DNA of 61,962 bases from Desulfoscipio geothermicus (GTDB lineage Bacteria; Bacillota; Desulfotomaculia; Desulfotomaculales; Desulfallaceae): positions 1 to 61,962 of the forward strand of contig JAENYS010000014.1 of assembly GCA_016841645.1 (NCBI GenBank), written 5' to 3'. Position 1 is the first letter of the stretch. Every line of letters begins with the position of its first letter. Under the pieces are notes generated by a model. It searched no databases. It was not told the DNA's origin and saw only the letters and a list, made by a program, of their open reading frames with translations. Below, piece by piece: positions 19,845 to 29,913 of this stretch. Both the position numbers and the translations under genes were made by a program.

Positions 19845-21692
19845 TTAATTACGAAAAAAATCGTACACCGCCCGGGCCGACCGGTGATTCATGCCCGGCA
19901 CCGCTGCCAGTTCCGCCAATTCAGCTGCCTGTATTTTTTCCACTGAGCCAAAGGCCTTAAGCAATTCCCGGCGGCGCACCGCGCCGATACCGTCGATTTC
20001 TTCCAGCATGGACTTGAGATTGCGCCGGCCCCGCAGCCGACGATGGTAGGTCACGGCAAACCGGTGCGCCTCGTCCCGCAGTCGCTGCAGCATTTTCAAG
20101 GCCGGGGAGCTTTCGGACAAACGCACGGGTTCTGAACGGCCAGGCAGAAACACTAATTCTTCCTCCTTGGCCAACCCGCAAACGGGTATATAACTAAATC
20201 CCTGCTCCTCAAAGGCCGCTATTGCCGAAGAAAGCTGCCCCTTGCCACCGTCCACAACTACTAGGTCGGGAAAACGGTGAAACTTGGCATCCCGACTGGA
20301 CATTTGTCCTGTATTGACCAACTCCCGCTCCTCCTGTCCCCGGGCCAGCCGCCGGTTCAGCACCTCTCGCATAGATGCAAAATCGTCAGGCCCGGTTACG
20401 GTTTTAATCTTAAATCGCCGGTACTGCTGGGGCACCGGCTTACCTTCCTCGAACACCACCATGGAAGCAACCGGTTCCGTGCCTTGGGTATTGGAAATAT
20501 CATAGCACTCCATCCGCAGGGGCAGTGTATTTAACTCCAATGCCTCGGCCAACTGCTCCATAGCCTTTTGCAGCTCATTCTTCCGAACCGCCCGCCCTGC
20601 TTCCACTTCCTGCAGCACCAGTAAGGCATTACGACCCGCTAACTCTACCAAGCGCTTTTTATCTCCCCGCTGGGGGCAGACCAGGTAAACCCGCCCGCCG
20701 CGCTTATCGGAAAGCCAGCGCTCCAGCACCTCGACCTCACCGGCTAAAACATCCTCTATCAACACCTCCCTTGGGACAAACTCAGCCCGCAGGTAATACT
20801 GTTTTATGAAGCCTGTAAGCACCTCATCACGGCCCATATCCGAGGTGCCCTCCACAATAAAGTGCTCCCGCCCAATCAGCTTTCCTCCCCGCACAAAAAA
20901 CATCATCACGCAGGCATCATCCTGCCCCCGGGCCATAGCCAGCACATCCCGGTCGTTGTGGTCGGCAGCCACTATTTTTTGCCGTTCCATCACCCGTTCC
21001 ACCGCTTGCAGCTGATCCCGCAGTTCCGCAGCCCGCTCAAATTCCAGGTTTTCCACAGCTTCTCCCATCCGCCGGCGCAGTCCCTGCACCAAGTCCTCCT
21101 GTTTGCCCTCCATGAACAACAGCACCCCATCAACCAGCTTGCGGTATTCCTCCGGAGTCACTAGATCACAGCAGGGGCCCAAGCACCGCTTGATGTGCTG
21201 GTTCAAGCAAGGCCGGCTGCGCGGGGCCAGCACCTGCTGTTTGCAGGTGCGCAGCGGGAAAATGCGATTCAGCAGTTTGAGTGTTTCATGCACTGCTCCC
21301 ACCTGGGTGTAGGGGCCAAAATACCGGGCCCCGTCCTTAACCACCCGCCGGGTGATGAACACTCTGGGGAATTGCTCATTGGTAGTTACCTTGATATAAG
21401 GATAAGATTTATCGTCCTTTAGAATAATATTATACCGGGGGCGATGTTCCTTGATTAAATTAGCCTCGAGAATAAGGGCCTCCACCTCGGAGTCGGTAGT
21501 GATATACTCAAAATCCCGGGCCCGCTCCATCATGGCCCGCACCTTGGCATCGCGCTCCGCCGCAGCACTGAAATAAGACCGCACCCGGTTCTTCAAAGAC
21601 ACGGCCTTACCTACATAGATAATTTGCTCATCACCGTCCCGAAACAAATACACCCCTGGACTCTCGGGCAACTGAGCCAGCTTATCACGCAC
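19845..21692 (-). CDS. uvrC: Excinuclease ABC subunit C
   Basis: UvrC makes both incisions in nucleotide-excision repair. The 615-residue protein has an N-terminal GIY-YIG domain (PGVYLFRDGDEQIIYVGKA, residues 12-30), a Cys cluster around residues 150-175, a UVR motif (about 205-235) that binds UvrB, the RNase H-like C-terminal nuclease (VVVDGGKGQLSSAI) and tandem helix-hairpin-helix motifs at the end (IDGIGAVRRRELLKAFGS). The GTG start has GAGGGGGG nearby. A family B repeat hairpin lies 20-107 bases upstream. Confidence 0.97.
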   Translation of the reverse strand: MRDKLAQLPESPGVYLFRDGDEQIIYVGKAVSLKNRVRSYFSAAAERDAKVRAMMERARDFEYITTDSEVEALILEANLIKEHRPRYNIILKDDKSYPYIKVTTNEQFPRVFITRRVVKDGARYFGPYTQVGAVHETLKLLNRIFPLRTCKQQVLAPRSRPCLNQHIKRCLGPCCDLVTPEEYRKLVDGVLLFMEGKQEDLVQGLRRRMGEAVENLEFERAAELRDQLQAVERVMERQKIVAADHNDRDVLAMARGQDDACVMMFFVRGGKLIGREHFIVEGTSDMGRDEVLTGFIKQYYLRAEFVPREVLIEDVLAGEVEVLERWLSDKRGGRVYLVCPQRGDKKRLVELAGRNALLVLQEVEAGRAVRKNELQKAMEQLAEALELNTLPLRMECYDISNTQGTEPVASMVVFEEGKPVPQQYRRFKIKTVTGPDDFASMREVLNRRLARGQEERELVNTGQMSSRDAKFHRFPDLVVVDGGKGQLSSAIAAFEEQGFSYIPVCGLAKEEELVFLPGRSEPVRLSESSPALKMLQRLRDEAHRFAVTYHRRLRGRRNLKSMLEEIDGIGAVRRRELLKAFGSVEKIQAAELAELAAVPGMNHRSARAVYDFFRN

Positions 21693-21711
21693 TCCTACAC
21701 CCCCCTCTTTT

Positions 21712-21799
21712 GGGGTCAGGCTTTAACTTTATTAAAGCAACTGTATTATTTTAATATACCGATTATGCAGTTAGTTTAAGAAAGTTTAAGCCTGACCCC
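21712..21799. repeat. Family B inverted repeat pair
   Basis: A head-out copy on the plus strand (21712-21743, GGGGTCAGGCTTTAACTTT) faces a minus-strand copy (21768-21799, GGGGTCAGGCTTAAACTTT). The 32-base arms pair with a few mismatches around a 24-base AT-rich loop. The pair lies between the RAYT gene and uvrC, and the right arm contains the RAYT stop codon. Confidence 0.92.
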
Positions 21800-22651
21800 T
21801 TTTATTTTGCCGTCCTCGTTAGACAGATTCTGCTCCACCCATTTAACAGACTTGGAAATGGTTACGTCACTGCAGCCCAAATACTTAGCTACGTCACGCA
21901 AACGATGGCCCGCCATGCGGCAAGCCAGGTAAGCAAACAACCGCCGAGCCAGCACTGCCCGGCTACCCCGGCCGGCCCCTAAAACTAGCCCGGGCTCTAT
22001 TGCCAATTCAGTGCATAGCTGCCTCATTATATCTTCCAAGCCGTTGTGTAGCATATGTGGCTGTTTATAGTCTGCATTACAATGCCTCACATCAGGTGGA
22101 CTTATCTGACGGGGAATGGATTCAGGCGTTAGTTTATAATCATCTATTACCGTTCCACCGTAGGTAGCCAACAGGTGTTTGATAAAGTCCGTTTTAACAA
22201 AAGATAATTCATTGTAAAAATAGCTCCGATGGCTGGACCAAATATATTTTGTAGGCTCGTCAACAAGCCCGGCCTTTACCGGATTAAGGTGAATATAACG
22301 GATGAGTTCCAAAAGGTACTCGTCCCTGTCTACATAGATGCTATTATAACGGCCCTGAAAAACATGCCCAACCAGCTGCTGTTCTTTGTTAAAGTACTGG
22401 GTATATGTCTGCTGCAATCCCTGCATAAATTTGGCAAGAGAGACATCGCCAATTTTAAGGAGCATGTGCACGTGATTGGGCATTAGCGCATACCCGTGCA
22501 CCTCGACATTGTAACGCCGGCTATAATGGTTCATTAACCGCACGTAAGTTTTATAATCCTCATTTTCTTTGAAGATATACTGTTTGCGGTTGCCACGGGC
22601 CATCACGTGATAAAAAGCACCAGGCAAATGCAACCTTGGCTGGCGGGGCAT
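21776..22651 (-). CDS. REP-associated tyrosine transposase (RAYT, Y1_Tnp)
   Basis: The ATG at 22651 follows GGGAGGG; 16 further upstream codons are open but lack a site. The 291-residue protein has the Y1/IS200-like HUH domain at its N-terminus: RLHLPGAFYHVMARGN, the HUH motif PNHVHMLL, and a Tyr-bearing helix (LQQTYTQYFNK) that should hold the catalytic Tyr, then YIHLNPVKAGL. The C-terminal 100 residues carry a helix-turn-helix-like segment (DVAKYLGCSDVTISKSVKWVEQ) resembling the DnaA/TnpA-REP type. The last residues (GVRLKLS) are encoded by a family B repeat. Confidence 0.92.
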   Translation of the reverse strand: MPRQPRLHLPGAFYHVMARGNRKQYIFKENEDYKTYVRLMNHYSRRYNVEVHGYALMPNHVHMLLKIGDVSLAKFMQGLQQTYTQYFNKEQQLVGHVFQGRYNSIYVDRDEYLLELIRYIHLNPVKAGLVDEPTKYIWSSHRSYFYNELSFVKTDFIKHLLATYGGTVIDDYKLTPESIPRQISPPDVRHCNADYKQPHMLHNGLEDIMRQLCTELAIEPGLVLGAGRGSRAVLARRLFAYLACRMAGHRLRDVAKYLGCSDVTISKSVKWVEQNLSNEDGKIKGVRLKLS

Positions 22652-22725
22652 ATCATAATCCCTCCCAACAAAGTAATTACTTACCTCATTATAGCACATG
22701 CGTTCCTCACTGAAATGATTAGATA

Positions 22726-22757
22726 AGTTAGTTTAATAAAGTTTAAGCCTGACCCCT
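22726..22757 (-). repeat. Family B repeat at the uvrA 3' end
   Basis: Read on the minus strand it begins GGGGTCAGGCTTAAACTTTA and ends near TTAAACTAACTT. No complementary arm is found within the next 70 bases. It encodes the last residues of UvrA (GQA) and the stop, in a different frame from the one used in pgi. Confidence 0.9.
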
Positions 22758-25550
22758 TAAAAATTGGGCGGTGTAGGAGATCGGCGACTGGGCCAGGTCC
22801 TCGGGGGTGCCGGAAGCCAGAATTTCACCGCCGCGGTGGCCTCCTTCGGGACCCAGGTCGATGATATAGTCCGCAGTTTTAATTACGTCCAGGTTATGTT
22901 CAATCACCAGCACGGTATCACCGGCGTCCACCAGGCGGTGCAACACGTTAAGCAAGCGGTGAATATCCGCCATGTGCAGGCCGGTGGTAGGCTCATCCAG
23001 GATGTACAGCGTTTTGCCGTTGGAACGCCGGGACAGCTCGGTGGCCAGCTTGACCCGCTGGGCCTCACCCCCGGACAGCTCGGTAGCGGGCTGGCCCAAA
23101 CGGATATAGCCCAGTCCCACATCAAATAGCGTCTGCAGCTTGCGCTGGATTTTAGGCAGGTGCCGGAAAAATTCCAAGGCCTGCTCCACGTTCATGTTAA
23201 GCACATCAGCAATACTTTTGCCCTTATACTTAACCTCCAGGGTCTCCCGGTTATAGCGTTTGCCCTTGCACACCTCGCAGGGTACGTATACATCGGGCAA
23301 AAAGTGCATTTCTATTTTAATAATCCCGTCCCCGCGGCAGGCCTCGCACCGGCCGCCCTTGACGTTAAAGCTGAACCGGCCCGGCCGGTAGCCCCGGGCC
23401 CGGGCCTCAGGGGTTTGGGCAAAAAGATCCCGAATATCGGTAAATACCCCTGTGTAAGTGACCGGGTTGGAGCGGGGAGTACGCCCGATGGGCGCCTGGT
23501 TCACCTCGATCACTTTATCCAGGTGCTCCAGGCCCCGGATTTCCCGGCATTCTCCGGGCTTCGCCTTGGACCGGTGCAGCTCATGGGCCAGTTTTTTATA
23601 GAGAATCTCGTTCACCAGCGTGCTTTTGCCCGAACCGGACACACCGGTAACGCAAATGAACAGTCCCAGGGGAAAGGTCACATCAATGTTCTTTAAATTA
23701 TGCTCACTAGCCCCAATTACTGTGATAGATTTGCCGTTTGGCCTGCGACGCACAGCAGGTACCGGAATAAATTTGTGGCCGCTCAAATACTGGCCGGTGA
23801 TAGATTCGGGCACCTCCATGATATCCTGCACCGTACCGCTGGCCACTAAATGACCGCCATGTTCCCCGGCCCCCGGTCCAATGTCAATAATATGGTCGGC
23901 AGCATAAATAGTTTCCTCGTCATGCTCAACTACAATCAACGTGTTTCCCAAATCCCGCAAGTGCTCCAAAGTATCCAGCAGCCGCCGGTTGTCCCGCTGG
24001 TGCAGCCCAATACTTGGCTCGTCCAATATATACAGCACTCCCATCAAACCACTGCCAATCTGGGTGGCCAACCGGATGCGCTGGGCCTCGCCGCCTGACA
24101 ACGTGCCCGACGTCCGGTCCAAAGTCAAGTAATCCAAGCCTACGTTAATTAAAAAGTTCAACCGGGCCTTAATTTCCTTGAGCACCTGCCATGCAATCAG
24201 CTGCTCCCGCTCGCTGAGCTCCAGCCCCTGCAAAAAGCTCTGCAAATCCAGCACTGACAGGGCAGTTACCTCGTTAATCGAACGGTCTCCCAATTTCACC
24301 GCCAGCGCCTCGGGCTTGAGCCGGGCTCCGCTGCAGGCCGGGCAGAGGCGTGTGCTCATGTACTGTTCAATTTCCTCTCGCATGTAGTCCGAGTTGGTTT
24401 CCCTGTACCGGCGGTTCAAATTATTAATTACGCCCTCAAAGGGCACTCGATAACTATGCTGGATACCCATGGAATTGGACAGGGTCATTTTGATATTCTC
24501 CTTGCCCGTGCCGTACAGCAGCTTGTCCAGGTGGCCGGTATCCATTTCCCGCACCGGGGTATCCAGGTCAAACCCGTAGTGCTCCGCCACAGCCTCCAAG
24601 TAACGCATGCCGTTAAAGCTTTTCAGCCAGGGCTCGATGGCTCCCTGGTGCACGGACAGATTTTTATCCGGGATTACCAGTTCCGGGTCCAACTCCAATT
24701 TAATACCGAGCCCGGTGCATTCCGGGCAAGCCCCGTAAGGACTGTTAAAGGAAAACAGCCTCGGGGCAATCTCAGTAATATTCACACCGCAGTCGGTACA
24801 GGCAAAGTTTTCGCTAAAGACAATTTCTTCGCCATCCACCACGGCTGCCACGGCCACTCCGCCCCCGTGCTTGAGCGCTGTTTCCAGAGAGTCGGCCAGT
24901 CGCTTGGCCGAGCCCGGGCGGATAACCACCCGGTCCACCACAATTTCTATGGCATGCTTTTTATTTTTATCCAGCTTGATATCATCATTAACATCCAGCA
25001 CTTCGCCGTCCACCCGCACCCGGACGAACCCCTCCCGGCGGGTTTCTTCCAACAATTTAACATGCTCGCCCTTTTTACCCCGCACCACCGGGGCCAAAAG
25101 GTGCAGCCGGGTCCCCTCGGACAGAGCCAGCAGCTGATCCACAATTTGCTGCACCGTCTGCCGGGTAATGGGTTTGCCGCATTTGGGACAATGAGGCCGC
25201 CCGGCCCTGGCAAACAGCAGCCTCAAATAGTCATAAATCTCGGTGACAGTACCCACAGTGGAACGGGGATTGTTACTGGTGGTCTTCTGATCAATGGAAA
25301 TGGCCGGGGACAGTCCTTCGATATAGTCCACATCGGGTTTGTCCATCTGGCCTAAAAACTGCCGGGCATAAGCCGACAGCGATTCCACGTACCGGCGCTG
25401 ACCCTCGGCGTAAATGGTATCAAAAGCCAGGGAGGATTTGCCCGACCCCGACAAGCCGGTAATAACCACCAGTTTGTCCCGGGGGATTACCACGTTAATG
25501 TTCTTCAGATTATGGGCGCGGGCGCCCCGGACCACAATTTTGTCCTGCAT
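22743..25550 (-). CDS. uvrA: Excinuclease ABC subunit A
   Basis: UvrA is the damage-recognising ATPase of nucleotide-excision repair. The 935-residue protein has two ABC modules: Walker [15 protein letters not shown] near residue 33 and [14 protein letters not shown] near 640, each with an ABC signature ([26 protein letters not shown]). Three zinc-binding clusters are visible ([12 protein letters not shown]...[12 protein letters not shown]...CEVCKG). The final GQA and stop derive from a family B repeat. The start lies divergent from psd with a 230-base promoter region. Confidence 0.98.
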   Translation of the reverse strand: MQDKIVVRGARAHNLKNINVVIPRDKLVVITGLSGSGKSSLAFDTIYAEGQRRYVESLSAYARQFLGQMDKPDVDYIEGLSPAISIDQKTTSNNPRSTVGTVTEIYDYLRLLFARAGRPHCPKCGKPITRQTVQQIVDQLLALSEGTRLHLLAPVVRGKKGEHVKLLEETRREGFVRVRVDGEVLDVNDDIKLDKNKKHAIEIVVDRVVIRPGSAKRLADSLETALKHGGGVAVAAVVDGEEIVFSENFACTDCGVNITEIAPRLFSFNSPYGACPECTGLGIKLELDPELVIPDKNLSVHQGAIEPWLKSFNGMRYLEAVAEHYGFDLDTPVREMDTGHLDKLLYGTGKENIKMTLSNSMGIQHSYRVPFEGVINNLNRRYRETNSDYMREEIEQYMSTRLCPACSGARLKPEALAVKLGDRSINEVTALSVLDLQSFLQGLELSEREQLIAWQVLKEIKARLNFLINVGLDYLTLDRTSGTLSGGEAQRIRLATQIGSGLMGVLYILDEPSIGLHQRDNRRLLDTLEHLRDLGNTLIVVEHDEETIYAADHIIDIGPGAGEHGGHLVASGTVQDIMEVPESITGQYLSGHKFIPVPAVRRRPNGKSITVIGASEHNLKNIDVTFPLGLFICVTGVSGSGKSTLVNEILYKKLAHELHRSKAKPGECREIRGLEHLDKVIEVNQAPIGRTPRSNPVTYTGVFTDIRDLFAQTPEARARGYRPGRFSFNVKGGRCEACRGDGIIKIEMHFLPDVYVPCEVCKGKRYNRETLEVKYKGKSIADVLNMNVEQALEFFRHLPKIQRKLQTLFDVGLGYIRLGQPATELSGGEAQRVKLATELSRRSNGKTLYILDEPTTGLHMADIHRLLNVLHRLVDAGDTVLVIEHNLDVIKTADYIIDLGPEGGHRGGEILASGTPEDLAQSPISYTAQFLRGQA

Positions 25551-25780
25551 GAAAGGCCTCCGTAATTATAATAATCACCCGGCCCGTAAGCCGGATTAAG
25601 CGCCTGGTTAATATGCCGGGTGTAAAACGTTGACAAAAAAAAGAACCCTAAAAACATTTTACTACATCAAATTAAACCGTGTTATGATACAATTAATAGA
25701 CATATCGTTTTTCAGGTATCAAGTAAGCAAATAGAATTATCTATTTGTATAATATAATAAGCGGAGGGACTAATAAAGGC

Positions 25781-26407
25781 ATGTTAGCCAGGGAGTGTAT
25801 ACCATATTTAGTTCTATTAGCATTACTAAGCCTGATTTTTTATACCCTTAGTCCTGCATTAGCTATTATAACAGTGTTTTTATTGTTGTTTGTGATCTTC
25901 TTTTTTCGCAATCCTCCCCGGAAGGTTGCGCCAAATATCAACCACATTTTGTCTGCAGCCGACGGTACTATCAAAGCCATCCAGGAAATTGATGAGGGTA
26001 CGTTTATCCAAGGCCGGGCGATAAAGATAAGCATATTTTTATCCCTATTTGACGCGCACATCAACCGCAGCCCGCTAAGTGGGGAAATCACTTACACGTC
26101 ATACAGACCGGGCAAATATTTGCCGGCTTTTAAAAGCCATGCTTCCGATATTAACGAAAGAAACACCCTGGGCATAGAAAACGGTGACATAAAAGTGCTG
26201 GTCCACCAAATTACCGGCTTTGTGGCTCGGCGCATTGTATTTTATAACCGACAGGGTGACTACTTAAAACAGGGACAAATTTTTGGACTGATTAAATTTG
26301 GTTCCTGCACGGAAATAATTGTACCTGCCGACACCAAAATAGTGGTGCAATTAGGCCAAAAGGTGCGGGCAGGAATAACCGTCATAGGAGTGTTAAATGA
26401 TGATTAA
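25781..26407 (+). CDS. psd: Phosphatidylserine decarboxylase, short form
   Basis: Psd converts phosphatidylserine to phosphatidylethanolamine and matures by self-cleavage to a pyruvoyl enzyme. The 208-residue protein has N-terminal membrane segments (about residues 8-45), the segment FDAHINRSPLSGEI and a C-terminal LIKFGSCTEII in which the Gly-Ser bond is the expected cleavage site, as in the short archaeal/PSD-A type. The ATG follows GCGGAGGGACTAATAAAGGC; an upstream TTG is rejected because the ribosome-binding site lies inside it. It overlaps pssA by a few bases. Confidence 0.93.
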   Translation: MLARECIPYLVLLALLSLIFYTLSPALAIITVFLLLFVIFFFRNPPRKVAPNINHILSAADGTIKAIQEIDEGTFIQGRAIKISIFLSLFDAHINRSPLSGEITYTSYRPGKYLPAFKSHASDINERNTLGIENGDIKVLVHQITGFVARRIVFYNRQGDYLKQGQIFGLIKFGSCTEIIVPADTKIVVQLGQKVRAGITVIGVLNDD

Positions 26408-26924
26408 CGGCAACTCGCCCATAACCCAGCTGCCCAACGTATTAACCCTGTGCAACATAGTTATGGGTTTAAGTTCAATTATAACCGCGTCTTTGGGTAA
26501 TTTTACCCTGGCCGGACTGCTCATCATCATCGGCGCGATTTTCGACCGCCTGGACGGCCACGTGGCCCGAAAGTACCAGGTAACCAGCGAAATGGGCAAG
26601 CAGCTCGATTCGTTGTCCGACCTGATAACTTTTGGCATTGCCCCGGCCATTTCTATATTCCTACTTAGTTTTACCAATACTTTTGTATTAGGCTTTATCA
26701 TGACCGTTGTTTTTGTCACCTGTGGTGCCTACCGGCTGGCTCGCTACAATTTAATTGATTTTTCCGGTGTTTATATTGGTCTGCCCATCACCGTGGCCGG
26801 ATTTTTACTGGCCCTATTGACTTTATTGCAAACGCAAATGGCTGTCCACCCTTATTGGATAGCGGTTGGTATGCTGCTGTTAAGTTATCTGATGATATGC
26901 AAAAGGGAAATTAAGAAAGTTTGA
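26397..26924 (+). CDS. pssA: CDP-diacylglycerol-serine O-phosphatidyltransferase
   Basis: This 175-residue multi-spanning membrane enzyme makes phosphatidylserine from CDP-diacylglycerol and serine, the substrate for the psd product encoded just upstream. The CDP-alcohol phosphatidyltransferase motif DG-x2-AR-x8-G-x3-D-x3-D is complete (DGHVARKYQVTSEMGKQLDS, then LSD, around residues 47-69). About six hydrophobic helices are seen. The ATG overlaps the psd stop, so the two are probably translationally coupled. The 3' end faces vapC with only 18 bases between them. Confidence 0.94.
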   Translation: MMINGNSPITQLPNVLTLCNIVMGLSSIITASLGNFTLAGLLIIIGAIFDRLDGHVARKYQVTSEMGKQLDSLSDLITFGIAPAISIFLLSFTNTFVLGFIMTVVFVTCGAYRLARYNLIDFSGVYIGLPITVAGFLLALLTLLQTQMAVHPYWIAVGMLLLSYLMICKREIKKV

Positions 26925-26942
26925 TGGGGCCAAGCCGGTCAG

Positions 26943-27344
26943 CTACGCTGTTTCCGCTATTTTAAAGCCGAAGTTGGCAAAATTCACATCAAAAGTAAAG
27001 GCCGTGTCCATCCCCAACCGCTCCATCACCGCAAAACTAATTGCATCAACGAGGGTACAATCTCCACCGCGGCCGGACAGCAATATCTCCATGGCCCGCT
27101 TTTCATCCATAGAACCGGCCTGTTCCACCGGCCAAATATTACTGCGTACCCACAGCCTGGCTGCATCCGGTCCCAGGCGGGCAACCAGCAACGTATGGAT
27201 CTCTGCCAATATATAATTAGTTAGTACTGGCAAGGCTCGCCGTCTTTGCATTTTCCGCAAACCGGCTACCGCGGCCGGATGGTTTTTATCATCCCGGCAA
27301 AGCAGAGCAAATACTGCTCCCGAATCCACCAATATCTTTTCCAT
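26943..27344 (-). CDS. PIN-domain toxin, VapC-like
   Basis: The 133-residue protein has the PIN-domain acidic pattern: ILVDSGAVFALL near the N-terminus, an internal Glu in LAEIHTLL, and the C-terminal DCTLVDAISFAVMERLGMDTAFTFD with several Asp. VapC toxins are Mg2+-dependent ribonucleases held in check by a cognate antitoxin. Its ATG overlaps the TGA of the AbrB-type antitoxin gene by one base. It sits between pssA and uvrB. Confidence 0.88.
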   Translation of the reverse strand: MEKILVDSGAVFALLCRDDKNHPAAVAGLRKMQRRRALPVLTNYILAEIHTLLVARLGPDAARLWVRSNIWPVEQAGSMDEKRAMEILLSGRGGDCTLVDAISFAVMERLGMDTAFTFDVNFANFGFKIAETA

Positions 27345-27610
27345 CAGCCCAGCTCCCCGTCTGCCAAGCAGTTATCGTGTTCCATTGAAACAGTGGCAGC
27401 ACGACGGCGGTCATCAAAAATCCCCACCATATCCCAGATGGGGTCATTTTCACTTAGTGGCGTCAATTCGTAAACTTTTTTAAGCAATAGTGTGTCACCC
27501 TTGACGCTAACAGATAAGTGAGAACCTTTGTCCAATCGCAATTTATCCCGATACTCCTTGGGTAAAGTAAGCTGTCCTTTACTGGTTAGCTTTACCAATT
27601 CGACTTGCAA
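27344..27610 (-). CDS. AbrB-family antitoxin, VapB-like
   Basis: The 88-residue protein begins with a SpoVT/AbrB swapped-hairpin DNA-binding domain (VKLTSKGQLTLPKEYRDKLR, residues 6-25) and ends with an acidic tail likely to bind the toxin. A TTG start follows GGAGGAGGGGGAG. As in other type II systems the antitoxin is expected to neutralise VapC and repress the operon, which is inference here. It is immediately upstream of, and overlaps, vapC. Confidence 0.87.
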   Translation of the reverse strand: MQVELVKLTSKGQLTLPKEYRDKLRLDKGSHLSVSVKGDTLLLKKVYELTPLSENDPIWDMVGIFDDRRRAATVSMEHDNCLADGELG

Positions 27611-27746
27611 AGTAAAACTCCCCCTCCTCCAATATTCTCTGGTTTTTAGTTATGGCAATCGTTTTTTATCCTTACTTATTTTCTTACTATACCAAAGGCA
27701 TTTTTTGGAATCAAGGGCTGGAGGATATATTATTTCGCATACATCG

Positions 27747-27770
27747 TGTCAAATGTCAAGGTCTGACCCC
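27747..27770 (-). repeat. Family A single-arm repeat at the uvrB 3' end (A2)
   Basis: One 24-base arm (minus strand, GGGGTCAGACCTTGACATTT...) without its partner. It encodes the last residues of UvrB (GVRP) and the TGA stop. Confidence 0.93.
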
Positions 27771-29738
27771 TCTTAGTTCGAGGATAGCGTCGCGAAGTTG
27801 GGCTGCTTGCTCGAATTCCAGGCGCCGGGCTGCTTCTTGCATTTCTTTCTCCAGGCGGGCCAGCAGTGTTTTAATTTCTTTTTTGCTCAGCTTGCCTTTT
27901 TTGGCCTCTATGGCGGCATCGTAAACCGCCGGTGTTTCGGCCACCTTGGTAGCCTCGATAACACTATGCACCGCCTTGCGAATGGTTTGAGGCGTAATGC
28001 CGTGGACCAGATTGAACTCGGTCTGCAGCTTGCGGCGGCGCTCGGTTTCATTAATCGCCCTGGTCATGGAATCGGTAATTGTATCGCCGTACAGGATCAC
28101 CCGCCCGTTGACGTTGCGGGCCGCCCGGCCGATAGTCTGAATCAGTGAGCGTTCAGAGCGCAAGAACCCTTCTTTGTCTGCATCGAGAATGGCCACCAGG
28201 CTTACCTCGGGTAAGTCCAAGCCCTCCCGCAGCAGGTTGATACCCACCAGCACATCAAAGGTGCCCAACCGCAAGTCCCGGATTATCTCCATCCGTTCAA
28301 TAGTGTGCACCTCAGAGTGCATGTAACGTACCCGGATGCCCGATTCTCGCAGGTAATCGGTCAGGTCCTCGGCCATTTTTTTGGTTAAGGTGGTGATTAA
28401 CACCCGCTCCTGCCCGGCCACCCGCCGGTTGATTTCGCCGATTAAATCATCAATCTGGCCACGGGTAGGCCGGACAGACAATTCCGGATCCACCAGGCCG
28501 GTGGGGCGGATAATCTGCTCTACCACCTGACCACTATGCTCCAGTTCATACGGGCCGGGGGTAGCGGACACATATATCACTTGGCCCAGCCGTTCTTCAA
28601 ATTCCTCAAAGGTTAGGGGGCGGTTATCAAAAGCCGAGGGCAGGCGAAAACCGTAGCCCACCAGCGATTCTTTGCGGGAGCGATCCCCGGCATACATAGC
28701 CCGCACCTGGGGAATGCTCACATGGGATTCATCGATCATCATTAAAAAGTCATCAGGGAAATAGTCCAACAGCGTGTATGGCGGCTGGCCGGGCTGCCGC
28801 CCGGTGAGATGACGCGAGTAATTCTCAATACCGTTGCAGAACCCCATCTCCCGCATCATCTCAATATCGTAACGAGTACGCTGCTCCAACCGCTGGGCCT
28901 CCAGCAGTTTTTCCTGCCCGCGCAGCTCGGCCAGGCGCTGCTCCAGTTCCTCCTCAATGCCGGCGATAGCCACCTCCATGCGCTCCCGGGAAATAGCGTA
29001 ATGACTGGCCGGGAAAACCGAAACGTGCTGGCGTTCCCCGATAATTTCCCCGGTAAGCACGTCGAATTCCAGCAAACGCTCAATTTCATCGCCAAAAAAA
29101 TCTACCCGGATGGCCTGCTCCGAATTGCCGGCCGGGAATACTTCCACCACGTCGCCCCGCACCCGGAAAGTGCCCCGGGTGAAGTTGATGTCGTTGCGCT
29201 CGTACTGGATGTCCACCAGCCGGCGCAGCACGGCGTCCCGGTCATATTCGGCCCCTTTGCGCAGGGACAGCACCAGGGTGCTGTACTGTTCAGGGTCACC
29301 CAGACCGTATATACAGGACACGCTGGCCACGATAATTACGTCCCGCCGCTCGAACAAAGCACAGGTGGCCGAGTGGCGCAGCTTATCAATCTCGTCATTC
29401 ACGGAGGAATCCTTTTCTATATAGGTATCGGTGTGAGCAATATATGCCTCTGGCTGGTAATAATCGTAATAACTTACAAAATAATCCACCGAGTTATTCG
29501 GGAAAAACTCCTTAAACTCACTGCACAACTGCGCAGCCAGTGTTTTGTTATGGGCCAGCACCAGCGTGGGCCGCTGCACCCGCTGGATCACCTGGGCCAT
29601 AGTATATGTCTTACCGCTGCCGGTCACACCAAGCAGCGTCTGGTGTTTCAGTCCGTCATTGAGCCCCTCGACCAGCTCATTAATCGCCCGGGGCTGATCA
29701 CCCCGGGGCACATAGGAGGATTTTAATTCAAATTGCAT
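27756..29738 (-). CDS. uvrB: Excinuclease ABC subunit B
   Basis: UvrB is the helicase-like damage-verification subunit. The 660-residue protein has Walker A GVTGSGKT near residue 39, the beta-hairpin [11 protein letters not shown], the Walker B box MIDESHVS, helicase motif VI (QTIGRAARN) and a C-terminal UVR motif ([22 protein letters not shown]) for UvrC binding. GGGGTGAAAGTT precedes the ATG at 29738; a GTG nine bases upstream is less likely. The last residues GVRP and the TGA come from repeat A2, and a second family A element lies about 50 bases before the start. Confidence 0.97.
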   Translation of the reverse strand: MQFELKSSYVPRGDQPRAINELVEGLNDGLKHQTLLGVTGSGKTYTMAQVIQRVQRPTLVLAHNKTLAAQLCSEFKEFFPNNSVDYFVSYYDYYQPEAYIAHTDTYIEKDSSVNDEIDKLRHSATCALFERRDVIIVASVSCIYGLGDPEQYSTLVLSLRKGAEYDRDAVLRRLVDIQYERNDINFTRGTFRVRGDVVEVFPAGNSEQAIRVDFFGDEIERLLEFDVLTGEIIGERQHVSVFPASHYAISRERMEVAIAGIEEELEQRLAELRGQEKLLEAQRLEQRTRYDIEMMREMGFCNGIENYSRHLTGRQPGQPPYTLLDYFPDDFLMMIDESHVSIPQVRAMYAGDRSRKESLVGYGFRLPSAFDNRPLTFEEFEERLGQVIYVSATPGPYELEHSGQVVEQIIRPTGLVDPELSVRPTRGQIDDLIGEINRRVAGQERVLITTLTKKMAEDLTDYLRESGIRVRYMHSEVHTIERMEIIRDLRLGTFDVLVGINLLREGLDLPEVSLVAILDADKEGFLRSERSLIQTIGRAARNVNGRVILYGDTITDSMTRAINETERRRKLQTEFNLVHGITPQTIRKAVHSVIEATKVAETPAVYDAAIEAKKGKLSKKEIKTLLARLEKEMQEAARRLEFEQAAQLRDAILELRGVRP

Positions 29739-29786
29739 AACTTTCACCCCAGTGTATTATATCACACCAAGCAACAGTTCGATAAG

Positions 29787-29838
29787 GGGGTCAGACCTTG
29801 ACATTTGACAATTATGTCAAATGTCAAGGTCTGACCCC
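29787..29838. repeat. Family A palindromic repeat (A3)
   Basis: Two perfect 24-base arms around the loop ATTA, located in the divergent gap between uvrB and the coat-type genes. It would form a very stable hairpin. Confidence 0.95.
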
Positions 29839-29913
29839 CGTTAAAACCTTTTCGCATACTATTGCCGTAATTAGGCAAAATATTGTTAACTTTAGTTAAG
29901 GGAGATGATATTC

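Larger units (their letters stand above)
21712..22757 (-). mobile_element. RAYT-associated element between uvrA and uvrC
   Basis: A RAYT gene is bounded by a family B inverted pair on its 3' side and a single family B copy (22726-22757) on its 5' side, the latter forming the end of uvrA. It sits in the uvrA-uvrC gap. The arrangement matches domesticated REP-associated transposases with their REP-type sequences more than a classical insertion sequence. No target-site duplication is evident by eye. Confidence 0.75.

Noticed and set aside
24456-25355. 299-residue plus-strand frame
   Set aside because: Antisense to uvrA and without recognisable domain; the GC-rich coding strand creates it.
28809-29726. 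305-residue plus-strand frame
   Set aside because: Antisense to uvrB; unusual composition and no start signal.
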